From Magnolia sinica (taxonomy: Eukaryota; Streptophyta; Magnoliopsida; Magnoliales; Magnoliaceae), in NCBI RefSeq assembly GCF_029962835.1, contig NC_080583.1, positions 52,927,658 to 52,991,657 on the forward strand: a stretch of DNA of 64,000 nt. Reading direction: 5' to 3'. The position numbers and the translations under genes were made by a program. A model generated the notes under the pieces. It ran no database searches. It worked only from the letters and a program-made list of their open reading frames with translations, and was not told where the DNA came from. The first letter of the stretch is position 1. Every line of letters starts with the position of its first letter. This document shows, piece after piece, positions 45,821 to 57,108 of the stretch.

Positions 45821-47435
45821 GACCTTAATACAATCCTTGGGGAAAACCCTTGATTAAAAGGTAAGAACCAAGGCAGCTAACCTGTACATGATGTTGACAA
45901 ATGCAAATGATCTTGCAAAAAGGTATAGATCTGGTAAAAAACAACCTTCAAACAATCCCTAAGCACCAAAAATATGAAACAAGAAGGAAAGCTTAGGAAA
46001 AAGGCAAACAGCGACATACAGGGCCCTTATATACATGTATCTGTCCACGACTGATATGCAGGCTTTGCTATGGTGTCTATATGACCTGTATTGGCCAATT
46101 CAGTTCAACACAGGACATTGTTTTCAAGAGGGACCGATACAGACCTGTTTCAGGTATCATATCGAGTTAATATGGATACAATAAACCCGCACGGCCAAAT
46201 ATGATATTGATTTTCTGAACCATGCCATCCTCCCCTCTTCCTCTTTTGTTTTGTATCCCCCCTTTCTGTTTAATTAATAATTTAAGTTGCCATTTATAAA
46301 AATGTCACTAGCTCATTCAAAATAAGCCATTCATTCATTAATGAGTTGAGCTGAGCATTTCTGTAGTATTTGTGTGTTTCAAGCTGTTTGCTTCTATTGT
46401 GTGTATCTTTATATTCAGTTTAGACACATGAGTTAAAGAAAAACAAAAGGGGAAAATAAAATATACCAATCACATATCATGTCGATGCAGACTTGCATGC
46501 TTACGCACGGTTCTACTATTAACGCATCAAGAATCACAAACATTGTGATGTTGATATATATATATATTTTTTTATCATTTGTCATTCTAACTTGGTCTTG
46601 TGCAATTTGCTAGCAATGGCACATATATTTATCTTTTAATGGATGAGGATTTCTAGTTGTGGTAGGGTTATTGTCAGTTGTCACCATTTTAACATGCCAC
46701 AGACATTTGGTGAAGTTTGTTGCTTCTCGCTGCATTCTCTCCCTATTATCTTTTTCTTCTACTTCTCTTTTTGCTGATGGTAGTAGCATGACCAGTGTTG
46801 CTGCTTTGTATGGCTTTAATTTAATATATTTCTTTGTTTTTGTATGCATGTAATTGCTTTTCGCAGTTTCAAATGGCAATTATGTATCATTTTAACATTT
46901 TCTTAGCTATGATTCTGTCATAAGGTTTCAACTTTGTATAAGAAGCATTATGCAGTGCTCGGCCTGAGCAGTTGTATGATACACTTGCATAAGTTGCATT
47001 TTCACTTTGTACAAGTGGGGCCCATGGTTTAGTTTCCAGGTAGTTTATATGATGGGCCTGATATGGATGCTTCTTGTGCCAAAAGTTTCTCAGATTATAA
47101 TATTCTTATGCACTGAACATTTTGGCCTTATGTGGTTGGATTTGGAACATTGGTGTATTTTCTTATTAAAACCATCTATTTTTCTGCATGCATACATATT
47201 GAAACCATCTACATGGGCCATTCAAAGTGCGTTCAGTTGTATCTCTGATTTGGACCACTGAACCATGGGGTCCACTGGTACAAACTGAAAAACCAAGTAT
47301 ATACTGTTGAAACCCTCCAGCCTGAGCATTGTATAATACCTTGGAATATAATTCTGAATGAGTCCCTTATTCTCTCTAATATCCCTAGTGTATCGACCGA
47401 CTCCCATAACAAAATTTGATTTGCTTTCCATGCAG
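45821..47435. other. End of the giant intron
   Basis: 46050-46200 has self-complementary-word DNA ('accgatacagacc', 'gatatgcagg', 'gtatcatatcg') like that at 24.9 kb. A (TA)n run lies near 46554-46568. The rest is unique AT-rich DNA up to the pyrimidine tract and CAG acceptor. Confidence 0.4.
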
Positions 47436-47522
47436 AAGATTAGTCAGCTCATGCATCAAATCACGGAAATGAATAAGGTAGTGTCTGCACGCCGTAGTGT
47501 TCCTGTACTGAGGAGTGCTTGA
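47436..47522 (+). CDS. Host gene exon 2: C-terminal 28 codons and stop
   Basis: Begins AAG right after a pyrimidine-rich acceptor and reads KISQLMHQITEMN, then VSARRSVPVLRSA and TGA at 47520. It completes the exon 1 end (RDKDE) to give the KDEKISQLxxQIxxMN...ARRxVPVLR tail of this plant protein type, predicted as a short cytosolic coiled coil. A stand-alone frame of this length would be missed by ORF finders. The match of phase, splice sites and motif across 30 kb is the evidence. A TA microsatellite starts 134 bases after the stop, within or near the 3' UTR. Confidence 0.8.
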   Translation, partial: KISQLMHQITEMNKVVSARRSVPVLRSA

Positions 47523-47652
47523 TCCTAAAGGGCTTCTTGACCTGATATGTTTTTGGGAGCAATCTATTCATTTGCCAAGTGTATATCAGTGATTCATCTG
47601 GTTTCATTGTTAGAGGGTTGCAAGATTTTTGAGCTTTCATGACTGATTCTTA

Positions 47653-47748
<96 letters not shown>

Positions 47749-48855
47749 TTATATAGGTCTCTTCTAGTGCAAAGTCTCATGAGTTACAGATACACTAGCT
47801 AGGTAATAAATCCCATTAATGAGGGAAATGAGGTCCTAGTATAATCACTTCCCCATGAGTTTCTGATACGATATTTTCATCTATTATGTATATACACAGC
47901 TTCTTCGATATTCTGTCACAGTGATGGTTCATATGCATGTATGCAGACATTGGTGTATATATTCCGCAACTTTGATATTCTGTCACAATGATGGTTCATA
48001 TGCAGGTATGCAGACATTGGGCACACGACAATCAATCATGTATCTAAATTAAAATGTCCATTCATAGTAGGGTCATCTGACGAATAATCTGGACCTTGCA
48101 TACATGTGATACTATCCATGTAAACTTCCTTCACTTTTTTCTCAGGTCAATGATGGAAGACTAATCAAGGATTTTCAAGTTACCATATTTGCATGGAGCA
48201 GGGTTGTGCCCAATTTCTCTTTTGCAGCCTCAAGCTTTTTCACATAGAATCCTATTCACCTGAATGCTCTAACAGCTTTCATGCAGAAATATACAATGTG
48301 AAGAACTGGTAGTTCCTCTTCATATGAATATAGAGCAGAAAATAGTGGGTTAAAGGGGAAGGTGATTTGTCTTGTGCCAGTGGATTGTGCAATTTCTATT
48401 AATCTACCTCTTAGAAGGTTATAAGAATAGCTGCAACAAGGCTAAGACCATTATAACTATCATCGCTATAAATCTTCTTCCACAAGGCTTATTTTGTAAC
48501 CCAAACAATCCATTGGCCACACAATGTCGAACAATGTAAATGGTGCAGATTCTCCACTATACCGTCTGTTCATCTTCATGAGGGGCACCTAATGAACGGG
48601 CTGGACGGAATATTTTAAAAAAAAATGGTGGGCCCCACACCATTCTGGCATCCAATCCCTATTTTTCCTCATGGTGTGGCCGATTTAACCTATAAATCGT
48701 GCTGATTTTGGCCCTACTGCGTGACATTGAGGGGCATGCCAGATGGACGAGGTGGAATTTAGACACAAAACACAACAATGGGGCCAATGTATTGCACAAT
48801 TGGCAAAAGTTACTCGATAGGCTGTACCAATGTAAGTCACAGGGTTGTTCTTTAA

Positions 48856-48857
<2 letters not shown>
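47523..48857. other. 3' UTR and downstream DNA of the host gene
   Basis: No further exon was recognised. It contains the long TA repeat (47656-47745). A ~35-bp word 'ttctgtcacagtgatggttcatatgca' is repeated at about 47912 and 47978, each before 'gtatgcagacattgg'. At 48560-48720 there is a 'gtgggccccacaccatt' MITE-like patch without clear ends. A poly-A site could not be chosen. Confidence 0.4.
47656..47745. repeat. (TA)n microsatellite, about 44 units
   Basis: Uninterrupted alternating TA, starting 134 bases after the host gene stop codon. Confidence 0.95.

Positions 48858-48890
<33 letters not shown>
48858..48890. repeat. (TTA)n microsatellite followed by T and A runs
   Basis: About ten ATT units, then poly-T, then a poly-A run to about 48932. 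Confidence 0.9.
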
Positions 48891-48891
<1 letters not shown>

Positions 48892-48952
48892 TTTTTTTTT
48901 TTAGAAGTAAAAGAAAAAAAAAAAAAAAAAAACACCCTAATGGATGTTTAGA

Positions 48953-49638
48953 GGTGGGCAGAATCCGACCTGACTCGTCGGATCTGACTTGATTGAACCG
49001 GTCGGATCCGATCAAACCCGAACCGAAAGCTAGGGTTGTGTTGGATGAGTAGACCCACTCGGATTTGTCACCAAACCAAGTTGAGTTCGGGTCATGCAGC
49101 AACTCAATCCGATCCGATCCGTTCCGATCTAGATTGGAATTGGGTACTATAAAGTAAGATTTTACCTTTAAAAAAAAAAAAAAAAAAAACCTTTACCCTT
49201 CTTCTACCTGAACCTTAACCCTACCCGCGGCCCGAGTCAACTTCCTCTCCTTCCTTTCTCTCCTCCTCTCTCCCTCATTCTCTCCCAATTTCCCTCCTCT
49301 CCTCCTTTCTCTCCTGATTACCCTTATCTCTTTCTTTCTCTCCTCCTTTCTCTCCATCTCTCTCCCGATTTCCCTCCTGTTTCCTTCCTAACACCAGAGT
49401 CTCCGGCTTGACTTGACTCAGCCCAGTATGAATCGATCGGACAGACATAACTCGATTTGACTTGGTTTCCTTGACCAAGTTGGACTCGGTTCGTGTCAGG
49501 CCAGCAAGGAATCAGTTCGGATCGAGTTAGCCATGCTGGACTCGGTCCCAAATCGGGTCGAGTTCAGGTCAAGTACTTGCAAAAAGAGGATCGAGTCGAG
49601 TTGGACCTAATCCGGTCCTACTCGACTCGATGCCCACC
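48953..49638. mobile_element. Non-autonomous element with GGTGGGCA inverted ends
   Basis: The left end is GGTGGGCAGAATCCGACC; the right end in reverse is GGTGGGCATCGAGTCGAGTA. The interior has many 'tcggatccga', 'gagtcgagt' and 'cgactcg' words at both ends and a CT-rich middle (49190-49390). I recall GGTGGGCATCGAG ends as common in plant non-autonomous DNA elements. No target duplication was found by eye. DNA of the same style reappears at 63650-64000. Confidence 0.55.
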
Positions 49639-50499
49639 GCTATAGATGATGCTCAGGCATTTAAAATTTTATACTAGTTCATAAAAGCAACTATAACTCT
49701 CTTAAAAAAATAAAAATAAATTTTTTTATAGGACTTCTACATCTCAAAGAGGTTGTTTGGATGCCCATAAAGTTTTAAATTGTAAACACTTAACACCTTA
49801 AAAGAGTTTCATGTGTAAATTGTTGACATGTTATTTTGTTTGGCTTTTAAGTGTTAATCTGTTTACAGGTAAATAGATTATATGTTTGGCCGATATTTAC
49901 AATGTATAAAGTAGGTATTCACACCATATAGAACTTGGGGTAATAAATCCCGGTAAAATCGACGAATCAGACGAAAATGGCTTGATTTGGGCCCAACACA
50001 TGCATTAGACACATTTGATGTTCTCCGCTCATCACAGGGCCCTAAATGCAATTTGAAAGTTTTTAATGGCGGATATCTCATCCTCTCCTCTTATGTAGTC
50101 CATTTGATGATCAATTAAGCTTCATTTTTTTTTTTTTAAAATGGCGGATAGCATTAAGGGAAGCACATGATGGATAGATTGGATGTACCATACACGTTAG
50201 CTCTAGTAGGTTGAAAAGTCTAAAAGAAATAAAAGAAAAACCTAGTACCTTGTGGGAGAAGTTGAATATTGAAATCACTTTGAGTGGTAGCACAATTTGG
50301 CTTCGTTTTGTGCTAAAATCAAGTGGGTGATTCTCCTACCTTGTGAATTCTTCTGAATTTCTATGATTTTTCAAATTACTATTATTTCCTCATGTTTTAC
50401 AATGTTAAAATGGGAATTGTATGTTTACCATTGGTTTTGATAAGTTACAAATCACATTAATGTTATGAGCATGCTAAAATTGCACGTGGTGTAGGATAC
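49639..50499. other. Intergenic stretch
   Basis: 'aggttgtttggatgcccataa' near 49749 resembles a hAT/PIF-type MITE end, with 'tttacaggtaaatagatta' words downstream, but no right end was found. No gene. Confidence 0.35.
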
Positions 50500-50995
50500 C
50501 ATGGCTATGCGCAGCTTGGCGGAACTATAAAATGAAGGCTACATCGGGGGGTGATTAGGACCAAATGGAAATTTTGTCAATTAGACACACAATTGCTTAC
50601 TTAAATTAATGTGTCGATTTAAACTAAGTAAGACAATTTAATGCTAAGGCTTTCAAGCTAATAGTGAGTCCAATCACATATACTACAATAAATGCAACAT
50701 GCTAAGCAACTAGTCTATAAATGATAGTGTACATGTATGTATGAGATGTGCTAACTATCAAATCCTAGCATTCATCTAATCATGTATATATAATTTACTA
50801 ATCAATCACATAAGCATAATTAAACAAGTGCTTAAATGATAATCCCAAACACAAGCATATATAGTGGTTCAGTTTCCATACTCTACTCTCGTTGGACGCA
50901 TTCAACTCATGTGTGTACTAGATTTTACTATCGAAGGTTTAAATTAGGTTCACCTTTAACCTTTATAAGCGTACACTACACTCCCACTGGAAGCC

Positions 50996-51180
50996 TACAC
51001 AAGGACTTACTTACATACTTACTTGTGTCGATGGCCTACGCAAGGACTTTCCACATATACACCTGTGTCAGTGGCCTACTCAATGACTTATTCACATACA
51101 CACCTGTGTCAATGGTCTACATAAGGACTTACCACATACACGCCTGTGTCGGTGACGATACTATCTTACACAAGAACTTA
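50996..51180. repeat. Degenerate ~41-bp tandem repeat inside the interrupted LTR
   Basis: About four units of 'caaggactta(c)c..cacatacacacctgtgtcaatggcctac', with substitutions and 1-3 bp indels. Confidence 0.7.
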
Positions 51181-51378
51181 CCCGAGTTTGGGTCATAAAC
51201 TCTACACTCAATCCTACACAAGGAGTGTATGACTCACTAAATGACACTTGTCGAATTGAGCCCATTTGATACGTCATGCTTAAGTTGCTTCTTCAAAGCT
51301 CTCCCATACTTGAATTAGCTCATCAATTGCTCACTCGATTGTTGATACCGATACGTTACCAATGCTTTAACTCTTATG

Positions 51379-51575
51379 GTCGTTTGCCTTGCATGTTAAG
51401 TGCTAAAGAGGTGACCAAGGCAAGGGAGGGTGTGTGAAACTCCTACAACTCATGTGAATGTTGTAATCTTAGGGGATTCACTTATAAGGGTCTTCTAGAG
51501 AGTTTAAACAAGGATTTGACTATAGACATATTGTCTAATCTCTATAGAAGTGAGAGTTCATCAACATCTTTGAAT
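51379..51575. repeat. 197-bp direct repeat, left copy, flanking the copia insertion
   Basis: Starts 'gtcgtttgccttgcatgtt' and ends 'catctttgaat'. It is identical by eye to 60145-60341. The outside sequences ('ctcttatg' left, 'atgagcatgg' right) belong to the interrupted LTR, so the pre-insertion LTR had one copy. Confidence 0.9.
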
Positions 51576-51576
51576 T

Positions 51577-51881
51577 AGATCGTCCCAAGAACAAACTAAA
51601 ATGGATAGACTATAGCGCACAATATCTCTCTGTATACTCTCGGTTTATCATATGACTCAATGCTTTACACGAGATAATCGCATTCCTTTTTATAACAGAG
51701 GAAGGAGAGTTTGGGTGGGATTGGGATAAGGCCAAATAATCCGATCAAATCCCTATCTTCAATTAAAAATCAAATTCATATTTGAAATTGAAATTTAATT
51801 CAAAGGAAGAGACCGAAGAAAACATGGGACGTACCCACTAGTGATTGCTCACAAGTGGGCCCCACTGGCCTACGTCCAACA
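51577..51881 (-). repeat. 3' LTR of the copia element, outer 178 bp missing
   Basis: On the minus strand it begins TGTTGGACGTAGGCC at 51881, right after the polypurine tract, and runs to 51577 ('agatcgtcccaag' on plus), where the flanking repeat takes over. Confidence 0.85.
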
Positions 51882-51898
51882 TCTCCCACTCAATCACA
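51882..51898 (-). promoter_or_regulatory. Polypurine tract of the copia element
   Basis: Minus strand reads TGTGATTGAGTGGGAGA immediately before the LTR start TGTTGG, the usual GAGTGGGAGA type of copia elements. Confidence 0.75.
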
Positions 51899-52221
51899 TT
51901 GTGGGATAGGCACATAAATTTGTCCATCTAACTTGCCTAATAACAATCAAAGAACCAAACATCGTGATCAAAAGAATCAGAGGCGTGGGACCAGCTGGAT
52001 CACCATAATCTCCTCACAGGTGCTTAAGTACTAAGTGACCACCTGACTAGTACTCAATAACCTAAGCTTTGCAATGCTTGTCCTAGTCTGCATGACCACA
52101 CCGGATGGAGTTGACTCCCGACCTAGAGTACTCGACCAACATATGCACTTATCCAACTAATCGAGTTATTCTAAAAACTTGATTTTTTACAAACTTCGAT
52201 TGAAACCCATTTAAAGCAATA

Positions 52222-52224
<3 letters not shown>

Positions 52225-52291
<67 letters not shown>
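52225..52291. repeat. (TA)n microsatellite in the copia 3' non-coding part
   Basis: About 33 TA units, directly visible, between pol and the polypurine tract. Confidence 0.95.
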
Positions 52292-52295
<4 letters not shown>

Positions 52296-53120
52296 TTGTT
52301 TTACAAAAGTCTATTAAAATTAGCTCGATAATGCCGGCAGATAAGTCTTCAAGTGCGTATTTATAGTTTTAGAAACTTGGTATAGCTGTCACGGGATCTT
52401 CCTCATGCAGATGTGTAATTTGGAATCAATCAAGCCACTTTCCTAGTGTAACTAAGTTTGTCCAATTAAGGACCTTTTGTCATAGTACACTAAAGTAGTG
52501 ATACTCAATCTCATCCTTATATACGCAAGAGGATAGTAGCTGAGGACACAAAGTGTCACCCACGAGACTGGTTACTTGCACGTTGCAATGATTAAATCGA
52601 ATCAAAGCAATTGTAGGTAAGAGGTCCTAGCACGTGGCTACAATTCACGTCGTAAAGTAGACAATACTAGGTGTTTGCTGGGCAATACGCAGGTCATTCT
52701 ACATGAGGTACGACTTATCTCATAACCTCATAACCTGACTATAAATTTAGGCTATAACATTGATCGCATAAAAAAAGAATGGTGCGATTATGTTATTCGA
52801 CTTGATCAGTCTCATCTTCAATCTTAAAAGATTGTAGGCGGATACGACTCACTCATATCTTTATCCTTTATTATTCACAATAAAGAGAAGTTCATACCTC
52901 AATGTATAAATATAGTCCCAAATGTACCTCTCTTATATATTCAAGGTTGGTCAATCCGTGCGAGTGGGTGACCGACCTACCGACAAAAAATAGAAATCCT
53001 ACATGATTTCAAGATAAATGCTGATGATCTACTTACGTAGTTTATATTAGTGTTCAATACTGAATAAAAGGAATATATTATTCATGAAAGATCGAATGTT
53101 TTACAAAACAAGTATATCAT

Positions 53121-56100
53121 TCAAACTTTCCTCAATCCCATCTGCCTGACGTGAACCTGAAATAGATCTCTAGCTATAGGTTTCATCATGGAATCAACCA
53201 TCATCTCCTTAGTAGGAATGTAGCTGAGGGCGACCTTTTTATCTCTCACTTGATCACGGACGTAATGATACTTGATTTCAATGTGTTTAGATTTCTGGTG
53301 GTGTTTAGGGTCTTTTGCCAAGTCAATGGCAGAAGTATTGTCTATCTTCAGCGATATAGGCTGACGAACACTCGGTACAACACCCAAACTCAATAGAAAT
53401 CTGCAAACCCATACACACTCCTAAACTGCAGCACAACATGCAATGTACTCGGCCTCCATAGATGAAAGAGCTGTGGATGTTTGTTTCTTACTCGACCATG
53501 AGATAGCTCCTCTTCCGAGTAAGAATATATATCTTGAAGTACACTTTCTCTCGTCGGCATCATTATCCCAAGTAGCATTAGAATATCTTTTGAGCTTGAG
53601 GTTTGTGCCTTCATAACACAACATTAGGTCTTTTGTTCCTCTGAGATAGCGGAATATACGTTTGATGGCTTGCTAATGAGACTGTCCCGGGTTACTCTGA
53701 TAACGGCTGATTATGCCAACTGCATAGCTAATATCCGGTCTGGTGCAAAGCATAACATATATTAAGCTCCCTACAGCATTTGCATAAGGTACTGAGGACA
53801 TAGCCAATTTCTCGGTTTCAGTCTGGGGACACAATTTTCTATTTAGCTTGGTAGCTTCATCCATAGGGGTTTCAACAACTTTTGAATTTTCCATCCTAAA
53901 CCGTTCTAAGATCTTTTGTATATAGGTTGCTTGAGACAAGTCTAAAAATTTCTTAGGGCGATCCCTGATGATTTTTACCCCAAGAATAAAGTTGGCTTCA
54001 CCGAGATCTTTCATCTTAAAGTTCGAGAATAGCCAATTTTAGTCGATATCAACAACTGCATGTCATTACCAGCTAACAGGATATCGTCTACATATAGAGA
54101 TAATATCAGAAAAGATCTTTCATATCGTTTCATGTATACACAATGATCTTCTTCACTCATCGTGAATCTAAAAGTGGTGATGACCAAGTGAAACCTCATG
54201 TACCATTGTTTTGAAGATTGCTTCAACTCATAGATAGATTTCAACAACTTGCAGACTTTCTTTGGATGCTTTTTGTTCACATAACCCATGGGCTGTAGCA
54301 TGTATATCTCTTCATCCAAGTCACCATTGAAGAATGCGGTCTTTACATCCATCTGATATAACTCTAAGTTTAAACTTGCGACAATGGACAAGATCATGCG
54401 GATTGAGGAGAACTTTGCAACAGGTGAAAAGGTCTCCTCGTAATCAATGCCTTCTTGTTGTGTAAAACCTTTAGCAACTAATCGTGCTTTATACTTGTCC
54501 ATTGTACCATCTGCCTTTCTTTTGATCTTAAGTACCCATTTATTACCTATCGCTTTGCGATTGGAAGGTAGATCAACAAGTTCCCAGACTTTATTTTTCT
54601 CCATGGAAGCGATCTCTTCGTCCATAGCATTTACCCAATCGGCCGAGTAAGAAGATAATAATGCATCCTGATACGAATCAGGTTCATCATCATCAACTGC
54701 AACGCAAGAGAATGTTTGCCCCTCAATATCGAAGTATCTTCGGGGAATCAATCCTCTTTCGCTTCGACGTAACTCAGGAGCCTGCTGAGATGTCCTCCCA
54801 CTATCCTGGTGAACTATAGGAGCATCTTCATCTTGAGGAGCAGAACTCCCACTCTCCTGAGATACATCGGGTATTTCAAAAAGTTCTATTGGAACCTTTT
54901 GCTTCATTCGGCTTGGGTATCTATCTTCAACGAAGGTCACGTCTCGGGATTCTATCTCAATCCATCGTCCATGGTCCTCATAAACTAGAACGTATCCCTT
55001 TGAATGCATAGGGTACCTAATGAACACGCATTCAATGGTTTTACTATCAAGTTTACCTCTATGTTGAGTAGGTAGCAAAACATATCTCAAAGATCCCCAA
55101 GGGCGTAGGTTGGCTAAAGAAGGAGTCCTCCCAGACCACATCTCATATGAAGTCTTAGGAATGAATTTGGATAAGACTCTATTAAGGACGTAGACGGCTG
55201 TTAACAGTACGTCTCCCCAAAATGTGGTAGAGAGATTGGCTTGTGCCATCATCAATCTAACCATGTCCAATAGTGTCCTATTCCTTCTCTCTGCAACACT
55301 GTTTTGTTGTGGAGTGTAAGTCATTGTACTACCGAACAATTTCAACGTTTTCACAATATGATTTAAATGTTTCGATGTATACTCGCCACTTCTATCGGAT
55401 CGAAGGATTTTAATATTTTTCTCAAGCCGATTTTCCACCTCAACTTTATATTTAAGAAAACAATCAAAAGCCTCGGATTTGTTTGAGATGAGATACACAT
55501 ATCCATAGCGCGAGTAATCGTCAATGAAAGTGATAAAATATTGACATCCGTTTCTGGCTTGTACATTAAAGGGTCCACAGATATCTGAATGGATTATCTC
55601 TAGTGTGCCCTTAGACCTAGCCGTTTTGGGAAATGGTTTCTTCGAAGTCTCCTGGACATATAATGTTCACAAAATGACAAATCAACTTTGGATAAGGAGT
55701 CTAACAGACCAGAATGTACTAGTCTTATCATACGATCCTTTCCTATATGACCTAACCTCACGTGCTATTTTTGATATTCAGATATTACAGTTTCATTCGA
55801 CATAACAGATAAAGCAAGAGGAGCATTATCACAATTTACGTCCAGAATAAATAAATCTGAAATTAAATTTCTCCATGCAAAGATGAGGTTATTCAGTCTC
55901 AAAGAAACTCTTGTCCCGAAAAATCGAATATCAAAACCATCAAATAATAACTTAGAAACAGAAATTAAATTCCGACGTATCCCCGGTGCATAAAGAGTAT
56001 CATGAAGGATTATTGTTCGCCCTATGCGTGTACGAAGATGGAAAACGCCAATCCCTATTACATCTTCAACAACGTTATTGCCCATGTATAGCTTGTAACT

Positions 56101-56178
56101 TCCTTTGGCTATAGGCCAGAATTCCTCGAGTCCTCGACGACTCTGTGTCACGTGCTTTGTTGCGCCTGAATCCAAAAT
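53121..56178 (-). pseudogene. Copia pol: protease, integrase, RT, RNase H, interrupted
   Basis: Protease: ILDSGATKHVT (D-S-G, about 56155-56178), with a TGA just before it. Integrase: the zinc-binding and first-D part at 55500-55800 is broken by stops and shifts. The long frame 55498-54011 holds LRSDRSGEYTS, YTPQQNSVAERRNRTL (second D, E) and PWGSLRYVLLP. RT: WVLKIKRKADGTMDKYKARLV, YQMDVKTAFFNGDL and the catalytic LYVDDILLAGND. A frameshift at about 54011 precedes MKDLGEANFILGVKI. Another break occurs near 53670 (a TAG at CAA). RNase H: MEAEYIACCAAV (TAG after it), then DNTSAIDLAKDP and HIEIKYHYVRDQV. The stop at 53121 ends pol. Not functional. Confidence 0.88.
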
Positions 56179-57108
56179 TCACTCGTTAGATATAGTATCA
56201 ACGGAAAGGATTTCAAAACAAACGCCTACATACAAAGTATCTAGTGACTGAGAAATTATCATCTTTTTATGGGCACACTGCCGAGCATAATGGCTGAAAT
56301 TTTCACAGACAAAACAGACTATATTTATCTTTTTCTGCTTCTTCTTTCCATTCCCCTTCTTGAGATTTGGAGCAGGTGTTGTGGTCTTCTGTTCTTGATT
56401 ATTCTTTTTCGCTTTCTTGCGAGCTTTATACCATTTATTGTTAGCTTTCCGTTTATGGGTCTCTACTACAAAGGCCTTGGCCGAACCTGGCTGAATTGCA
56501 TTCATTTCAACCTCACATACTAAGTGGCCACAAAAGTCTCTGAACGTAGTGATAGAATCAGTATGGTTCAGAATTCTTTTGATTTGGGCCCAAGATTCAG
56601 GCAAGGAACGGTGCATGGCTATAATCTTCTGATTTTCAGTCAATTTACACCCAACATTCCTAAGGGCACCTATCATTTGCTCCATCTTACGAATATGATC
56701 TTTGATGGGGCAGCCGACAGGCATCCTGTACTCCTGGAATTCTAATTCCATTGCCCTAACTCTCGCATCTGACTTCTGCGCATAGGCATCTGTCAGTGCT
56801 TCCCAGATTCCCTTAGCGGTTTCATGCACTTCATACGTAGGTATGAGTTCTTTGTGCATAGTGCTAAGAAGGACATTACGGGCTGAACGATTTTATTTTC
56901 GCCACTTATTATAGCGAGTCATCGCAACCCTATGTTCTTGTAAATTCCCGTTTTCAGCCAAGATGGGTTCCTCTTGAACTACATCGAGTGTGTGAGATAT
57001 GTTGTCCTCGTCCAGAAGGCATCACATTGCGCGGAACCAGTCTTCGTAGTTGTTGCCGTCGAAATGTTGTCCTTTCAGCTGTTCAGCGATTAACGCTTTG
57101 GTGGCCAT
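56179..57108 (-). pseudogene. Copia gag, decayed
   Basis: ATG at 57108-57106 (MATKALIAEQLKGQHFDG, then NNYEDWFRAM). A TGA at about 57022 and a TAA at about 56893 interrupt the frame. It is then open from 56859: gag core (AKGIWEALTDAYAQKSDAR, MIGALRNVGCKLTENQKI, LPESWAQIKRIL), a basic region, and a CCHC knuckle CFVCENFSHYARQC (about 56278-56319, CX2CX4HX4C). The leader is 2.5 kb long. Confidence 0.85.

Larger units (their letters stand above)
17253..47435 (+). other. Giant intron (about 30.2 kb) of the host gene
   Basis: Donor GTATGA at 17253 and acceptor TTTGCTTTCCATGCAG ending at 47435. The two flanking coding parts are in the same phase and together complete a familiar C-terminal motif. 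The interior is filled with transposable elements in both orientations, listed separately. An extra middle exon is not excluded but is not needed to explain the protein. Confidence 0.75.

Noticed and set aside
50996-51180. CRISPR-like regular repeat
   Set aside because: Adjacent degenerate 41-bp units without spacers, inside a plant LTR.
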